From Desulfitobacterium sp050251735 (lineage in GTDB: Bacteria > Bacillota > Desulfitobacteriia > Desulfitobacteriales > Desulfitobacteriaceae), in assembly GCA_050251735.1 (NCBI GenBank), contig JBFWMF010000008.1, positions 1 through 64,000 on the forward strand: a stretch of DNA of 64,000 nt, in the 5' to 3' direction. The translations under genes and the position numbers were made by a program. This document shows, piece after piece, positions 18,168 to 26,955 of the stretch; the first letter of the stretch is position 1; each line of letters begins with the position of its first letter. Under the pieces are notes generated by a model. The model made no database searches. It saw only the letters and a list, made by a program, of their open reading frames with translations, and was not told where the DNA came from.

Positions 18168-18857
18168 ATGACCACACAAGATGATGGAATTGCCATAATT
18201 TTAGCCAACCGGCACTATCTCTATCAGTTACTACAGCATATCTTTGGAAACGAACCCAGCCAAGAATTGCTTGACATCGCCACAAACCAACACACCCAAG
18301 AAGCATTAGAATTAATGCTCGATGAGGATGATAGCTACCTTAATACTTACCTAGCCTTACTAACAGAATTAAGGCAGGGGTTAGCCACTGACACCGATGG
18401 CACCCTAGATAAGCTAACGAGTGAATATACCTACTTAATGATCGGTCCCAATAAGCTGCCAGCTCCCCCATGGGAGTCCGTCTATGTAACCAAAGAACGG
18501 GCACTTTTCCAAGAAAGCACCTTAAAGGTACGTCGTACGTATCTAGAATATCAGTTCTTACCGGCCAATTATCCTCACGAAGCAGACGACCATCTGGCCT
18601 TTGAGTTAGATTTTATGGCTCATTTAGCGAAGCTGACGCTGGAAAGATTCGATGAGCAAAATATTGATGATGTAAAAAGACTACTTGCCGATCAGAAAGC
18701 CTTTTTAGAGGAGCATTTACTGGTCTGGATCGGAGATTTTGCTAAGGATATTCAAGAATCTAAAACGCATCATTTTTATCCTCACCTGGCTGCCTTAACA
18801 GAACAGTTCTTGCAAACAGATAATTTAGTTCTGGATGAGCTTTTATCTTTACTTTAG
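18168..18857 (+). CDS. TorD/DmsD-family molybdoenzyme chaperone
   Basis: 229 residues from the ATG at 18168 (AAAGGCGGTG upstream; an in-frame GTG lies three codons earlier). It is all-helical, with the TorD/NarJ pattern YTYLMIGPNKLPAPPWESVY followed by LRRTYLEYQ-like and PHEADDHLAFELDFMAHL segments. Such chaperones bind the Tat signal and help insert the molybdenum cofactor before export, here presumably for the DmsA-like protein at 13938. It completes the operon. The duplicated locus downstream has no such gene. Confidence 0.88.
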   Translation: MTTQDDGIAIILANRHYLYQLLQHIFGNEPSQELLDIATNQHTQEALELMLDEDDSYLNTYLALLTELRQGLATDTDGTLDKLTSEYTYLMIGPNKLPAPPWESVYVTKERALFQESTLKVRRTYLEYQFLPANYPHEADDHLAFELDFMAHLAKLTLERFDEQNIDDVKRLLADQKAFLEEHLLVWIGDFAKDIQESKTHHFYPHLAALTEQFLQTDNLVLDELLSLL

Positions 18858-18925
18858 GATTGATCGAAGGGTCGGATCTTGCCGCTTTTAGGGAAATTCT
18901 TCACTGTTCTCAGAATGACTATCTA

Positions 18926-18960
18926 AAAGGGACGCTTCACTTCACGTGACGCGTCCCTTT
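18926..18960 (+). terminator. Terminator of the dms operon
   Basis: Ten-bp stem AAAGGGACGC / GCGTCCCTTT (18926-18935 with 18951-18960), 68 bp after the chaperone gene. Confidence 0.75.
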
Positions 18961-19082
18961 GCTAATCCATAATCTTTTTGGATATCAGCGAAAGTTTGCT
19001 CTGAAGACTTATAATTTCCTTTTAATTAATCCTCATGTCCTTTTCCCAATACAGCAAAGTACACTTTCTAAAAGTGCAAGCT

Positions 19083-19117
19083 AAAAGGAACCAAGGTTCA
19101 ATGTCCCTTGGTTCCCC
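19083..19117 (-). terminator. Terminator of the paralogous dmsBC genes
   Basis: Stem GGAACCAAGG / CCTTGGTTCC (19087-19096 with 19106-19115), with TTTT on the minus-strand exit side, 17 bp past the stop codon of the second dmsC. Confidence 0.75.
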
Positions 19118-19133
19118 CATTGATTCGCTTAAT

Positions 19134-20012
19134 TTAACTTAATCCAACAGTGCTGATAACCATCACGGCATAGAAGAGATAGCGTCCAATAATTTGACCA
19201 ACAACCACCAGGGCTGCTGCAAGATAAACTGTTATGCTTACTGCACCTTCAGTAGTCGCCGCCACTTGAACAGCAGCCTGTCCGGCAGATACCTTAGTAC
19301 CACCAATACCCACGGGGAACATTAGCATTCCTGCACCAAGGAGAATGAAGAGCCATTTCATTGCCATTACTCCGCTCATACTGTTTAAGAGTGCCAAGCT
19401 CTGTCCTGCTGCTAAGTTATCGCTAGTTCCCAATTGGATATAGTAGAGTACCATGGCGGCTACTTGCAGAGCAACTGCAGCAGCCACTGCTAGGTATACC
19501 GTTTTTTTGAGGCTAACAACTTCTCTCCCACTTAAGGCGAGGAAAAGGACCGCTCCCAAAGAGATAGCCGTAGCGTAGAACTCCACATAAATCGAACCAT
19601 GTTGCCATGCAGGGACGGAGGCGTAGTTATAGATCGAAGCCATAACATAAACATCGACTAAGCCGACCACTGTGGCGAGTGGTGACAGTACGTTGATAGC
19701 ACCTTTAGCTGTAGGCTTAACTAGGATCAAAACAGCGGCTAAGACAGTCAATCCGGTGAAAATAGCGGTAAACCAAATTTCCCGGCTCAACCACGAGGTA
19801 CCAAAGTGAGCAAGAGAATTCAAAGCAGCGAGGGGTCTGCCTAAGTGGAGAAGTGAGGCAAGGAGTCCGATAATCGCCAAGCCTGCTGCTGTGACGATAG
19901 CAGGCTTAAACTGCCCTTCCTTGTTCAAAGACTTACCCAGAGTCACAAAAATCATCATACCGATGGCCGCTTGAATACAGATCGAGAATAAGATTAATGA
20001 TATATTTTCCAC
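19134..20012 (-). CDS. DmsC-like membrane anchor, second copy
   Basis: 292 residues, intact, about eight membrane helices, closely similar along its length to the anchor at 17170-18045 (for example SLLHLGRPLAALNSLAHFGTS against SFLHLGQPLHAINSLTQFATS, split here only for comparison). It follows the second DmsB by 3 bp. Its own catalytic subunit is truncated and the original promoter side is deleted, so it may be silent or driven by read-through. Confidence 0.88.
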   Translation of the reverse strand: MENISLILFSICIQAAIGMMIFVTLGKSLNKEGQFKPAIVTAAGLAIIGLLASLLHLGRPLAALNSLAHFGTSWLSREIWFTAIFTGLTVLAAVLILVKPTAKGAINVLSPLATVVGLVDVYVMASIYNYASVPAWQHGSIYVEFYATAISLGAVLFLALSGREVVSLKKTVYLAVAAAVALQVAAMVLYYIQLGTSDNLAAGQSLALLNSMSGVMAMKWLFILLGAGMLMFPVGIGGTKVSAGQAAVQVAATTEGAVSITVYLAAALVVVGQIIGRYLFYAVMVISTVGLS

Positions 20013-20015
20013 CGC

Positions 20016-20594
20016 TTACACCTCTTTCTCTCTCGGATTGGCATCCATTGCACAGCTTTTGGGCTTAATAAGCACCGAAGGCTCCGTAAGATTTGCCTCC
20101 GGCAAAACGGATAGTTCTTGAACTAAATCAGCTCCATGTTTTGCTTTAAGCTCCTCTAAGTCACCAAATTCCAAGCATCTCATGATACAAGCATCCACAC
20201 ATGCAGGATTTTCTCCTTGGTCACGAAGGCTCTTGCAGCTATCACACTTCTCGACGATACCACTTTCTTCAAGGAATTGTGGTGCACCGTAGGGGCAGTT
20301 CCATATGCAGTATTTACAACCGATACACTTATCCTTGTTGTGCTGTACAGTTCCATCCTCCGCATAGTGTATGGCACCGGTGGGGCAACCCTTGACACAT
20401 TTCGCCTCTGCACAGTGGTTGCAAGAAGAGGAGTAATTGAAACCATCAGGTCTTGGATAAACGCCGGTTTCAAAATTCCTGACCCGGCGATATAAGACGC
20501 CGATCTTGCTATTATTTTTGTCTTTACAAGCTATTTGACAGGTACGGCAGCCGATACAGGCTTCCATATCGAAACAAAAACCTAATTTGCCCAT
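20016..20594 (-). CDS. DmsB-like iron-sulfur subunit, second copy
   Basis: 192 residues with all four cysteine clusters intact (CIGCRTCQIAC, CNHCAEAKCVKGC, CIGCKYCIWNC, CDSCKSLRDQGENPAC). It is a close paralogue of 16582-17166. It stands between a truncated dmsA and an intact dmsC. It could in principle serve another catalytic subunit, but its own is broken. Confidence 0.9.
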   Translation of the reverse strand: MGKLGFCFDMEACIGCRTCQIACKDKNNSKIGVLYRRVRNFETGVYPRPDGFNYSSSCNHCAEAKCVKGCPTGAIHYAEDGTVQHNKDKCIGCKYCIWNCPYGAPQFLEESGIVEKCDSCKSLRDQGENPACVDACIMRCLEFGDLEELKAKHGADLVQELSVLPEANLTEPSVLIKPKSCAMDANPREKEV

Positions 20595-20613
20595 TTCTAC
20601 TTACACCCCTTTC

Positions 20614-21579
20614 CTAAAATACGATTCTTGCCGGTTTTTCCACATCGGAAATGAGTTTCGAGGCCGAGTATTTCTCAATCTTGGCAATACCAGTATTAAA
20701 TCCGGAAACCCCTTGACCAGTCGGAACTTGGCCACTGAGAATATTGTCAGCTCCGCCTTTATCGATACCCGTCTTTTCATCGACATCAACCCAAGCTCCA
20801 TGGAGTAGAGCAACTACGCCTGGTCTTACTCTTTCCGTTAGGCAAGCATTTCTTAAGATTTTTCCATAAGGGCTGGTAATAAGCACTGTGTCCCCATTGC
20901 CGATTCCATTAGCTTGAGCGTCTTTGGTATTTAGGAAGACTGGATTATGCCAAGCTTCTTGTAGCCACTTCACATTATCAAATACGGTGTGAGAACGACG
21001 TAAATAGTGTGGGTTAATCACTTGGTAAGGATATTCCCCTTTAGCCTTACTTTCCCAGTCTTGGAAGGTGTCTTGATAGCCATTGACAGGTGGAATATAG
21101 GAAGGAATGGCTTGAATCTTGCTAAAGCCCATAGCATTGACGGTTTTCGCTAACTGACGGCTATAGATTTCTAGCTTACCGCTCTCCGAAGTTAAGGGGT
21201 TATTTTCTGGATCTTTAACAAAGTCTTCATAGGCTATATAGCCATAGTTATCCCCTTGGGACCGTTTGACTTGATAGACCCCTTTTTTCTTTAGTTCAGG
21301 GTAGGTGATCTTACCTGTTTGAGGTTTGCCAGTAACACCTAGTTCCTTAATATCTGCTTCTGTGATGGTGACCAGAGGACCATAGGTTTTGCCATCTTCA
21401 TTGACTACGGTGGCGCTAGCTAAAGCATTAAAGAATTGCTGCTTTTCGTCAAAGGGGAAAGCTTCTTTTTCATTAATACCTAACTTTTTAGCTAACTCGT
21501 TAGCTATCCACTGGTCGCTCTTGGCTTCAAAGAGTGGCTCGCTAATCTGGGAATACATAATGAGCATTTCCCTGTTGCC
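20614..21579 (-). pseudogene. C-terminal fragment of a DmsA-like catalytic subunit
   Basis: About 320 residues corresponding to the last third of the paralogue at 13938-16568; similarity starts at GNREM (GNGNREMILAWSQ in the intact copy). The Tat signal, [4Fe-4S] motif and most of the molybdopterin domains, about 550 residues, are missing. The few residues before GNREM come from neighbouring pucR sequence read backwards. No ribosome site suits a new start, so this is not a working enzyme. Confidence 0.85.
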
Positions 21580-21582
21580 GCT

Positions 21583-21924
21583 ATGAACCAAGTCTTTAGT
21601 GACCTAGGCTTGGAGCGGATTCTTTACAAACACGATCTCCAGGATTTAAAGGAGTACTATGTCCATGTCCTTGGGGAATTGCATAGACAAGACGACCCGG
21701 AAAGCTCCCTGGTCACCATCCTCGAAAGCTTTGCCGAAAATCAGTTTGATGTGGGCAAGACGGCTAAAGCCATTTTTATGCACCCTAATACTTTGCGCTA
21801 CCGGATTAATAAAATTGAAACCATCTTAGGTAGGTCTTTGGCAGACAATAATACCCGTCTAGATATCGTGGCCTCCCTAAAAATAAGACGACTCCATGGC
21901 ACAGATGAACTCTTATCAGTTTAA
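21583..21924 (+). pseudogene. C-terminal fragment of a PucR regulator
   Basis: About 110 residues matching the end of the PucR at 12364-13590 (FSDLGLERILYKHD and the helix-turn-helix FMHPNTLRYRINKIE). The first ~300 residues, including the sensing part, are gone. It joins head to head with the DmsA fragment within about 15 bp, marking a deletion junction. The DNA-binding domain itself is intact, but no ribosome site is apparent. Confidence 0.85.
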
Positions 21925-21928
21925 ACGT

Positions 21929-21956
21929 AAAACACGCCCAGTGACGGGCGTGTTTT
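21929..21956. terminator. Bidirectional terminator
   Basis: Stem AAAACACGCCC / GGGCGTGTTTT (21929-21939 with 21946-21956) and a T run, between the convergent PucR fragment and the SDR fragment. Confidence 0.85.
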
Positions 21957-21957
21957 T

Positions 21958-22314
21958 TCAAATTAATTCGCGCTTATTAAAGGAAGCCGTTGCAAAACGC
22001 CGCATAGCTTTCATTCTGGTTAGCCATACAATATGGGCATCATTCTTTGTATTCTGAAGCATCTGGGGAACAAAGAAGGCAGCAACGGTCTCGGGCTTGT
22101 CGGCAAGAATATTAAATATCTTCTTAAACCTCTGTTCCTCAATCACAGGGGACTTTTCACCATCCGGGGTTTTGGTAATGAAATCAGTAAGCATCATGCC
22201 CGGGGAAAGGCGCCCTACTAATACCGGTTTCCCTTCAAGCTCTTTGGCCAGTCCCTTTGTAAAATAGGTCAGGGCACATTTGGAGGTACAAGCCGGTCCA
22301 CTACATATAGACAT
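21958..22314 (-). pseudogene. C-terminal remnant of a short-chain dehydrogenase
   Basis: 118 residues. YFTKGLAKELEGKPVLVGRL followed by SPGMMLTDF matches the region after the catalytic YxxxK of short-chain dehydrogenases (the PG...T motif). The catalytic Tyr position reads ACTSKCAL, and the entire Rossmann N-terminus is missing. The 200 bp upstream on this strand show no clear continuation in any frame. Confidence 0.6.
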
Positions 22315-22546
22315 ATTGCCAATATAGCTTTGGAAAACATAGCCCTCTTTGTGTCCTGCACTTGCTCATCGATCAACTGCTTCCTACAAAAAAACCTCAG
22401 CCAGCTCGACCTTCAAGCCACTGAAATAGGACGATTCAGCATATTCATGAGCCCCCTTTTGAAAAGTGCAATCGTCCTCTTCTTTACTTCCATTTTAAAA
22501 TCAATCTTAAAGTCTTAAAACATATCTTATTCTTTAAAGATAAATA

Positions 22547-22575
22547 TTGGCAATACTCAAGAAGTAATATATAAT
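22547..22575 (+). promoter_or_regulatory. katG promoter
   Basis: -35 TTGGCA at 22547-22552, a 17-bp spacer and a perfect -10 TATAAT at 22570-22575. The gene starts 88 bp downstream. Confidence 0.8.
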
Positions 22576-22580
22576 TAAAT

Positions 22581-22595
22581 TTATAATGATTATAA
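22581..22595 (+). promoter_or_regulatory. PerR box of katG
   Basis: TTATAATGATTATAA matches the published PerR consensus TTATAATNATTATAA at every fixed position. It lies 5 bp after the -10, covering the transcription start, so bound PerR would block initiation until peroxide inactivates it. Confidence 0.88.
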
Positions 22596-22663
22596 TTTGC
22601 TTTATTTCTTTATCGAGATTTATGCAGTTTTTCTCAAACTATAAAATTAAAGGAGGTCATTTC

Positions 22664-24856
22664 ATGGAGGAAAAAAAATGCCCGGTAACGGGTCACACCC
22701 GTAATACCAATGCAGGAGGTGGCACCAGGAACAGAGATTGGTGGCCCAATCAGTTAAACCTTAATACTCTTCACCAAAACTCCCCCTTGAGTAATCCCCT
22801 TGGCCCAGACTTCGACTACGCAGAAGAATTCAAGAAGCTTGATTTGGCTGCTGTAAAGCAAGATCTTTATGCACTGATGACCGACTCTCAGGATTGGTGG
22901 CCGGCTGACTACGGTCACTATGGTCCCCTCTTTATACGAATGGCTTGGCATAGTGCCGGTACATACCGTTTGGCCGACGGACGGGGCGGCGCCGGCAACG
23001 GAACTCAGCGTTTTGCTCCGTTGAACAGCTGGCCGGATAATGTGAATCTGGATAAGGCTCGTCGTTTGCTCTGGCCGATTAAGCAAAAATATGGGAATAA
23101 AATCTCTTGGGCTGATTTAATGATCCTAGCCGGCAATTGTGCTTTGGAATACATGGGAGTGAAAACTTTTGGTTTCGCCGGCGGTCGTGTGGATGTCTGG
23201 GAACCGCAAGAAGATATTTATTGGGGCTCTGAAGGTGAATGGTTGGGCGACCAACGTTATTCCGGGGAGCGGGATCTGGAAAATCCCCTTGCAGCAGTGC
23301 AGATGGGACTGATTTATGTTAATCCGGAAGGTCCCAATGGCCAACCCACTGTGCTCGCTTCCGGCCGCGATGTGCGGGATACCTTCGCGCGTATGGCCAT
23401 GAATGATGAAGAGACTGTCGCCCTAGTTGCCGGCGGCCACACTTTTGGCAAATGCCATGGTGCTGGTCCTGCCTCCCATGTCGGGCCGGAACCGGAAGCC
23501 GCCGGCCTGGAAGAACAGGGTTTAGGCTGGAAAAGCACCTTCCGTAGCGGCAAGGGTGGGGATACCATCGGCAGCGGTATCGAAGGTGCCTGGAAACCCA
23601 ACCCCACCACCTGGGATATGGGTTATTTAGATACCTTATTTAAATATGACTGGGATTTGGTGAAAAGCCCCGCCAGCGCATGGCAATGGATTCCCACCGA
23701 CCCGGCCGCGGCAACTACTGTCCAGGATGCTCATGATCCCACCAAGCGTCATGCCCCCATGATGACCACGGCAGACCTCTCCCTAAGAATGGATCCGATT
23801 TACGGACCGATCGCCAAAAGATACCGGGATAACCCGGATGAGTTCGCCGATGCTTTCGCGCGGGCTTGGTTCAAGCTGACTCATCGTGACATGGGACCCC
23901 GCTCCCGCTATCTGGGTCCCGAAGTTCCTGAGGAAGAATTGATCTGGCAGGACCCTGTCCCCCCGGTCGATCATGAGTTAATCGACGAACAGGATATCGC
24001 TGAGCTCAAAGCCAAGCTCCTGACTTCCGGCCTTTCCATCTCCCAACTGGTCTCCACGGCCTGGGCTTCCGCCTCCACCTTCCGGGGTTCGGATAAACGG
24101 GGCGGAGCCAACGGAGCACGCATCCGCTTGGCTCCTCAGAAGGATTGGGAAGTTAATCAGCCTGCCCAGTTAGCCACTGTGTTGGCCGTTCTGGAAAAGA
24201 TCCAAGCTGAGTTCAACAGCTCCCAGTCCGGCTCCACGAAGGTTTCCCTGTCCGACTTAATCATCCTGGGCGGTGCCGCCGGTATCGAACAGGCCGCTAA
24301 GAACGCTGGTCACACCCTAGTCGTTCCTTTTAATCCGGGCCGCACCGACGCAACGCAGGAGCAGACTGAAGTTTATTCCTTTGCCGTCATGGAACCAAAA
24401 GCAGACGGTTTCCGCAACTACCTAAAGGGCAAATATTCTGCATCGGCAGAGGAAATGCTGGTAGACCGGGCTCAACTTCTCACCCTGACCGCTCCGGAGA
24501 TGACGGTTCTTCTCGGCGGCCTGCGTGTATTGAATGCAAATTACAACCAATCGCAACATGGTGTCTTTACTAAGCGTCCGGAAACTCTCACCAACGACTT
24601 CTTTGTTAATCTTCTGGACATGAGCACCGAATGGAAAGCAGTTTCCGAAGAAAACGCTCTGTACGAGGGACGGGATCGAGCCACAGGCGCGCTAAGATGG
24701 ATCGGTACCAGAGTCGATCTGGTCTTCGGCTCAAACTCTCAACTTCGGGCGCTGGCCGAAGTCTATGCCAGTAGCGATGCACAGGATAAATTCCTTATTG
24801 ACTTCGTGTCCGCCTGGAATAAAGTAATGGATGCCGATCGGTTTGATTTGGCCTGA
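22664..24856 (+). CDS. katG: Catalase-peroxidase KatG
   Basis: 730 residues from the ATG at 22664 with AAAGGAGGT upstream. It destroys hydrogen peroxide with heme. The distal site MAWHSAGTYR (Trp95, His96), Tyr218 (LIYVNPEGP) and Met244 (RMAMNDEE) match the Trp-Tyr-Met adduct of the family. The proximal heme ligand is His259 in GGHTFGKCHG. The C-terminal, heme-free peroxidase-like domain is complete. The gene is alone, with a PerR box at its promoter and a terminator at 24878. Confidence 0.97.
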   Translation: MEEKKCPVTGHTRNTNAGGGTRNRDWWPNQLNLNTLHQNSPLSNPLGPDFDYAEEFKKLDLAAVKQDLYALMTDSQDWWPADYGHYGPLFIRMAWHSAGTYRLADGRGGAGNGTQRFAPLNSWPDNVNLDKARRLLWPIKQKYGNKISWADLMILAGNCALEYMGVKTFGFAGGRVDVWEPQEDIYWGSEGEWLGDQRYSGERDLENPLAAVQMGLIYVNPEGPNGQPTVLASGRDVRDTFARMAMNDEETVALVAGGHTFGKCHGAGPASHVGPEPEAAGLEEQGLGWKSTFRSGKGGDTIGSGIEGAWKPNPTTWDMGYLDTLFKYDWDLVKSPASAWQWIPTDPAAATTVQDAHDPTKRHAPMMTTADLSLRMDPIYGPIAKRYRDNPDEFADAFARAWFKLTHRDMGPRSRYLGPEVPEEELIWQDPVPPVDHELIDEQDIAELKAKLLTSGLSISQLVSTAWASASTFRGSDKRGGANGARIRLAPQKDWEVNQPAQLATVLAVLEKIQAEFNSSQSGSTKVSLSDLIILGGAAGIEQAAKNAGHTLVVPFNPGRTDATQEQTEVYSFAVMEPKADGFRNYLKGKYSASAEEMLVDRAQLLTLTAPEMTVLLGGLRVLNANYNQSQHGVFTKRPETLTNDFFVNLLDMSTEWKAVSEENALYEGRDRATGALRWIGTRVDLVFGSNSQLRALAEVYASSDAQDKFLIDFVSAWNKVMDADRFDLA

Positions 24857-24877
24857 GTTAGGTTTATATTAATTGAG

Positions 24878-24904
24878 AAAAACCGCCATTTGTGCGGTTT
24901 TTTC
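24878..24904 (+). terminator. katG terminator
   Basis: Short stem AAACCGC / GCGGTTT with a T tail, 22 bp after the katG stop. Confidence 0.8.
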
Positions 24905-25075
24905 TTTGATTGGAAAGGGTCATTTTTCCTTACCTTCCAAGCAACCCTACCCAAACCAAATCCAACCCCACATACAGCTTCCAATATCAACAATTTTCCT
25001 CTCATTTCACGGTGCGAATCTTCCTGCCTTTTCGTGTTCGCTTCAGGCCCGCACCGCAAAAATTCTTCTCCCTCG

Positions 25076-25950
25076 CTAGCTCGCTTTAGTGGTTCTCAGG
25101 ATCTCCACTCCTTGAGCGGCGTTGCCTTCTATGATATGGGTGATTTCGTCTAATTTCACAAAAATAGTTTGGGAAAGCTCCTTCGTATGTAAAAACAACT
25201 CCCTGGCCAGTTCCGGCCTCTTTTCCTTGACAACCTCGATGACCTTGCTGTCATGAGATTAAGCTTTTCGGCATCCTGGGTGGATGCTTCCATGGCCTGA
25301 TTAATCTGACCGGCTGATTCTTTGATATGTTCCAGTGACTCTGTAATAAGATCAACATCACTGATGGTGTTCTTTAACATGGAGACATTTTCAATGATCG
25401 TTTGAGATATTACATCCAGTTGCGAGTGCATCTTAGCAGTAGAATTCATGGTGTTTTCCATGCTCGACTGTCCGCTTACCGCTGCCTCCTGGATGTTATT
25501 GACGAAGGAGCGCATATCCTCCAAGCTGGTTTTGGTTCCATCTGCCAACTTTCTCACTTCTTCCGCTACCACAGCAAAGCCTCTTCCCGCTTCCCCGGCT
25601 CGGGCTGCCTCGATAGCGGCATTTAAAGCCAGCAGGTTGGTCTGATTAGCTATATTCTCCACACCATCCACAATCTCATTAACCTTGACCGCCATCTCCA
25701 CCAGTACCTAATGGGTCATCTCCACGTCAAAATTGCTTAACGCCGAAGTAAGACCAATCATTCTTTTCGAGCTCCTGGGCATTTGCTCTTCACTGGACAA
25801 GAGTTTTTCAAAAATCAACACAAGATTTTGGTGAATGGGATATGATACATCCGGAAGCTTGACCTCCAGCCCGTTCAAGCGATCTTCTACGCTCTTAATT
25901 ACACATAGTGCTTCCTCACAAGGTGCTTTCTTAAAAAAATTCATGTTCAT
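25076..25950 (-). pseudogene. Decayed methyl-accepting chemotaxis protein
   Basis: Three recognisable pieces of one small cytoplasmic chemoreceptor. First is an N-terminal helical segment (25708-25950), ending at an in-frame TAG. Then comes the signalling hairpin with IANQTNLLALNAAIEAARAG and GRGFAVVAEEVRKLAD (25250-25701, same frame). A C-terminal helix (VIEVVKEKRPELARELFLH and following, ending at 25076) is in another frame. About 100 residues of linker between the first two pieces also seem to be missing. So it has a nonsense codon, an internal deletion and a frameshift. Confidence 0.75.
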
Positions 25951-26015
25951 ATTCTCCTCCTAGAAATAACTTTAACCGCACTTTGGCACCGCCGCCTGCA
26001 GAGGCTGGGGTCTTT

Positions 26016-26222
26016 ATGCGGATTAGTTCTGTTATTAACGAGAATTTATGGGCAATATTGCTTTATACGGGAGGCTTCGTTATCTTGCTTATAATCGTAT
26101 GCATCGGCGGCCAGATCTGCTGGATACGAAAACCATATACTCCGGCGGTTTCCGGAACTAAATATCAGAAAAGATATCCGATAAAGCTATTCTTAATTCT
26201 GAAAAGACAGTTGATTGAATAG
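26016..26222 (+). CDS. Possible small membrane protein
   Basis: 68 residues from the ATG at 26016, with one clear membrane helix (LWAILLYTGGFVILLIIVCI) and a basic tail. The upstream GAGGCTGGGG is a poor ribosome site, and the end overlaps the Uma2 gene on the other strand. It may be a remnant or a chance open frame. Confidence 0.25.
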   Translation: MRISSVINENLWAILLYTGGFVILLIIVCIGGQICWIRKPYTPAVSGTKYQKRYPIKLFLILKRQLIE

Positions 26223-26892
26223 TTTCCTCCTGCTGATAGCTATGGGGGTAATTAATATCTCTTTCTTCAGAAAAAGAGTATTGAAGTATGCTTTTATCTT
26301 CCGGGTTCACAACCCAATATTCCAAAACACCGCTTTTCATATAGAGATTAAGTTTGGTAACCAAATCTTTAGCTTTGGTGTAAGGAGACAAGACTTCGAC
26401 TACTAGTGTCGGTATACCTTCATACTTGTTCTTCTCATTAACCCTTTCTTCATCGCAGATCACGACAAGATCCGGCTGAACAACATTGGGATCTTCTTCG
26501 AACTTGGTCGCATAACAGAAAAGCCGTATATCCAACGGAGCTGTTAAGGACCGACAAGATTTTCCTTTAAAATAGTTATGAAAGTGCCACGATATTTCGT
26601 TAACAACCACCTGATGATTGAATGATGGTGAAGCTAACAGATAAATCTCACCATCGATCAATTCGTACCTTTGGTCAGAGGACTCCACCAACTCCATATA
26701 TTCTTCATAGCTCACTTTTTTTGTGGGTCGATATTTCTTTGCTTCTTCATGTACCAAAAAAAAGTCCGGTTCATTATAATGGATTAGTTTGGCGACACTC
26801 TTGCCGTTTTTGGTAATAATTATATCTTCCTTCTCTACCAGTGCAAGATATTTTCCAAAAGCGTTCTGTATATCTGTGGTATTAATACGCAT
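26158..26892 (-). CDS. Fusion of a Phd-type antitoxin domain to a Uma2 nuclease
   Basis: 244 residues. Residues 1-45 (MRINTTDIQNAFGKYLALVE ... IIITKNGKSVAKLI) look like the DNA-binding fold of Phd/YefM antitoxins. Residues 55-240 are a Uma2 (DUF820) PD-(D/E)xK nuclease domain, with YELIDGEIYLLASPS, VVQPDLVVICDE and LVVEVLSPYTKAKDLVTKL carrying the likely catalytic acidic residues and Lys. Uma2 proteins are common in cyanobacteria and some Firmicutes but their role is unknown. There is no separate toxin gene beside it. The next gene on this strand, the chemoreceptor remnant, is unrelated. Confidence 0.75.
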   Translation of the reverse strand: MRINTTDIQNAFGKYLALVEKEDIIITKNGKSVAKLIHYNEPDFFLVHEEAKKYRPTKKVSYEEYMELVESSDQRYELIDGEIYLLASPSFNHQVVVNEISWHFHNYFKGKSCRSLTAPLDIRLFCYATKFEEDPNVVQPDLVVICDEERVNEKNKYEGIPTLVVEVLSPYTKAKDLVTKLNLYMKSGVLEYWVVNPEDKSILQYSFSEERDINYPHSYQQEETIQSTVFSELRIALSDIFSDI

Positions 26893-26955
26893 CGAATCAC
26901 CTTCTTCCTAAAACTATCACTTAGGTATTATTTTACCTCTATATTAGCTATTTTG

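Noticed and set aside
22330..22518. 62-residue + strand frame before katG
   Set aside because: No ribosome site, low-complexity hydrophobic composition, lies in the decayed SDR region.
25708..25710. Pyrrolysine read-through at the in-frame TAG
   Set aside because: Downstream there is also an internal deletion and a frameshift, so a decayed gene is the simpler reading.
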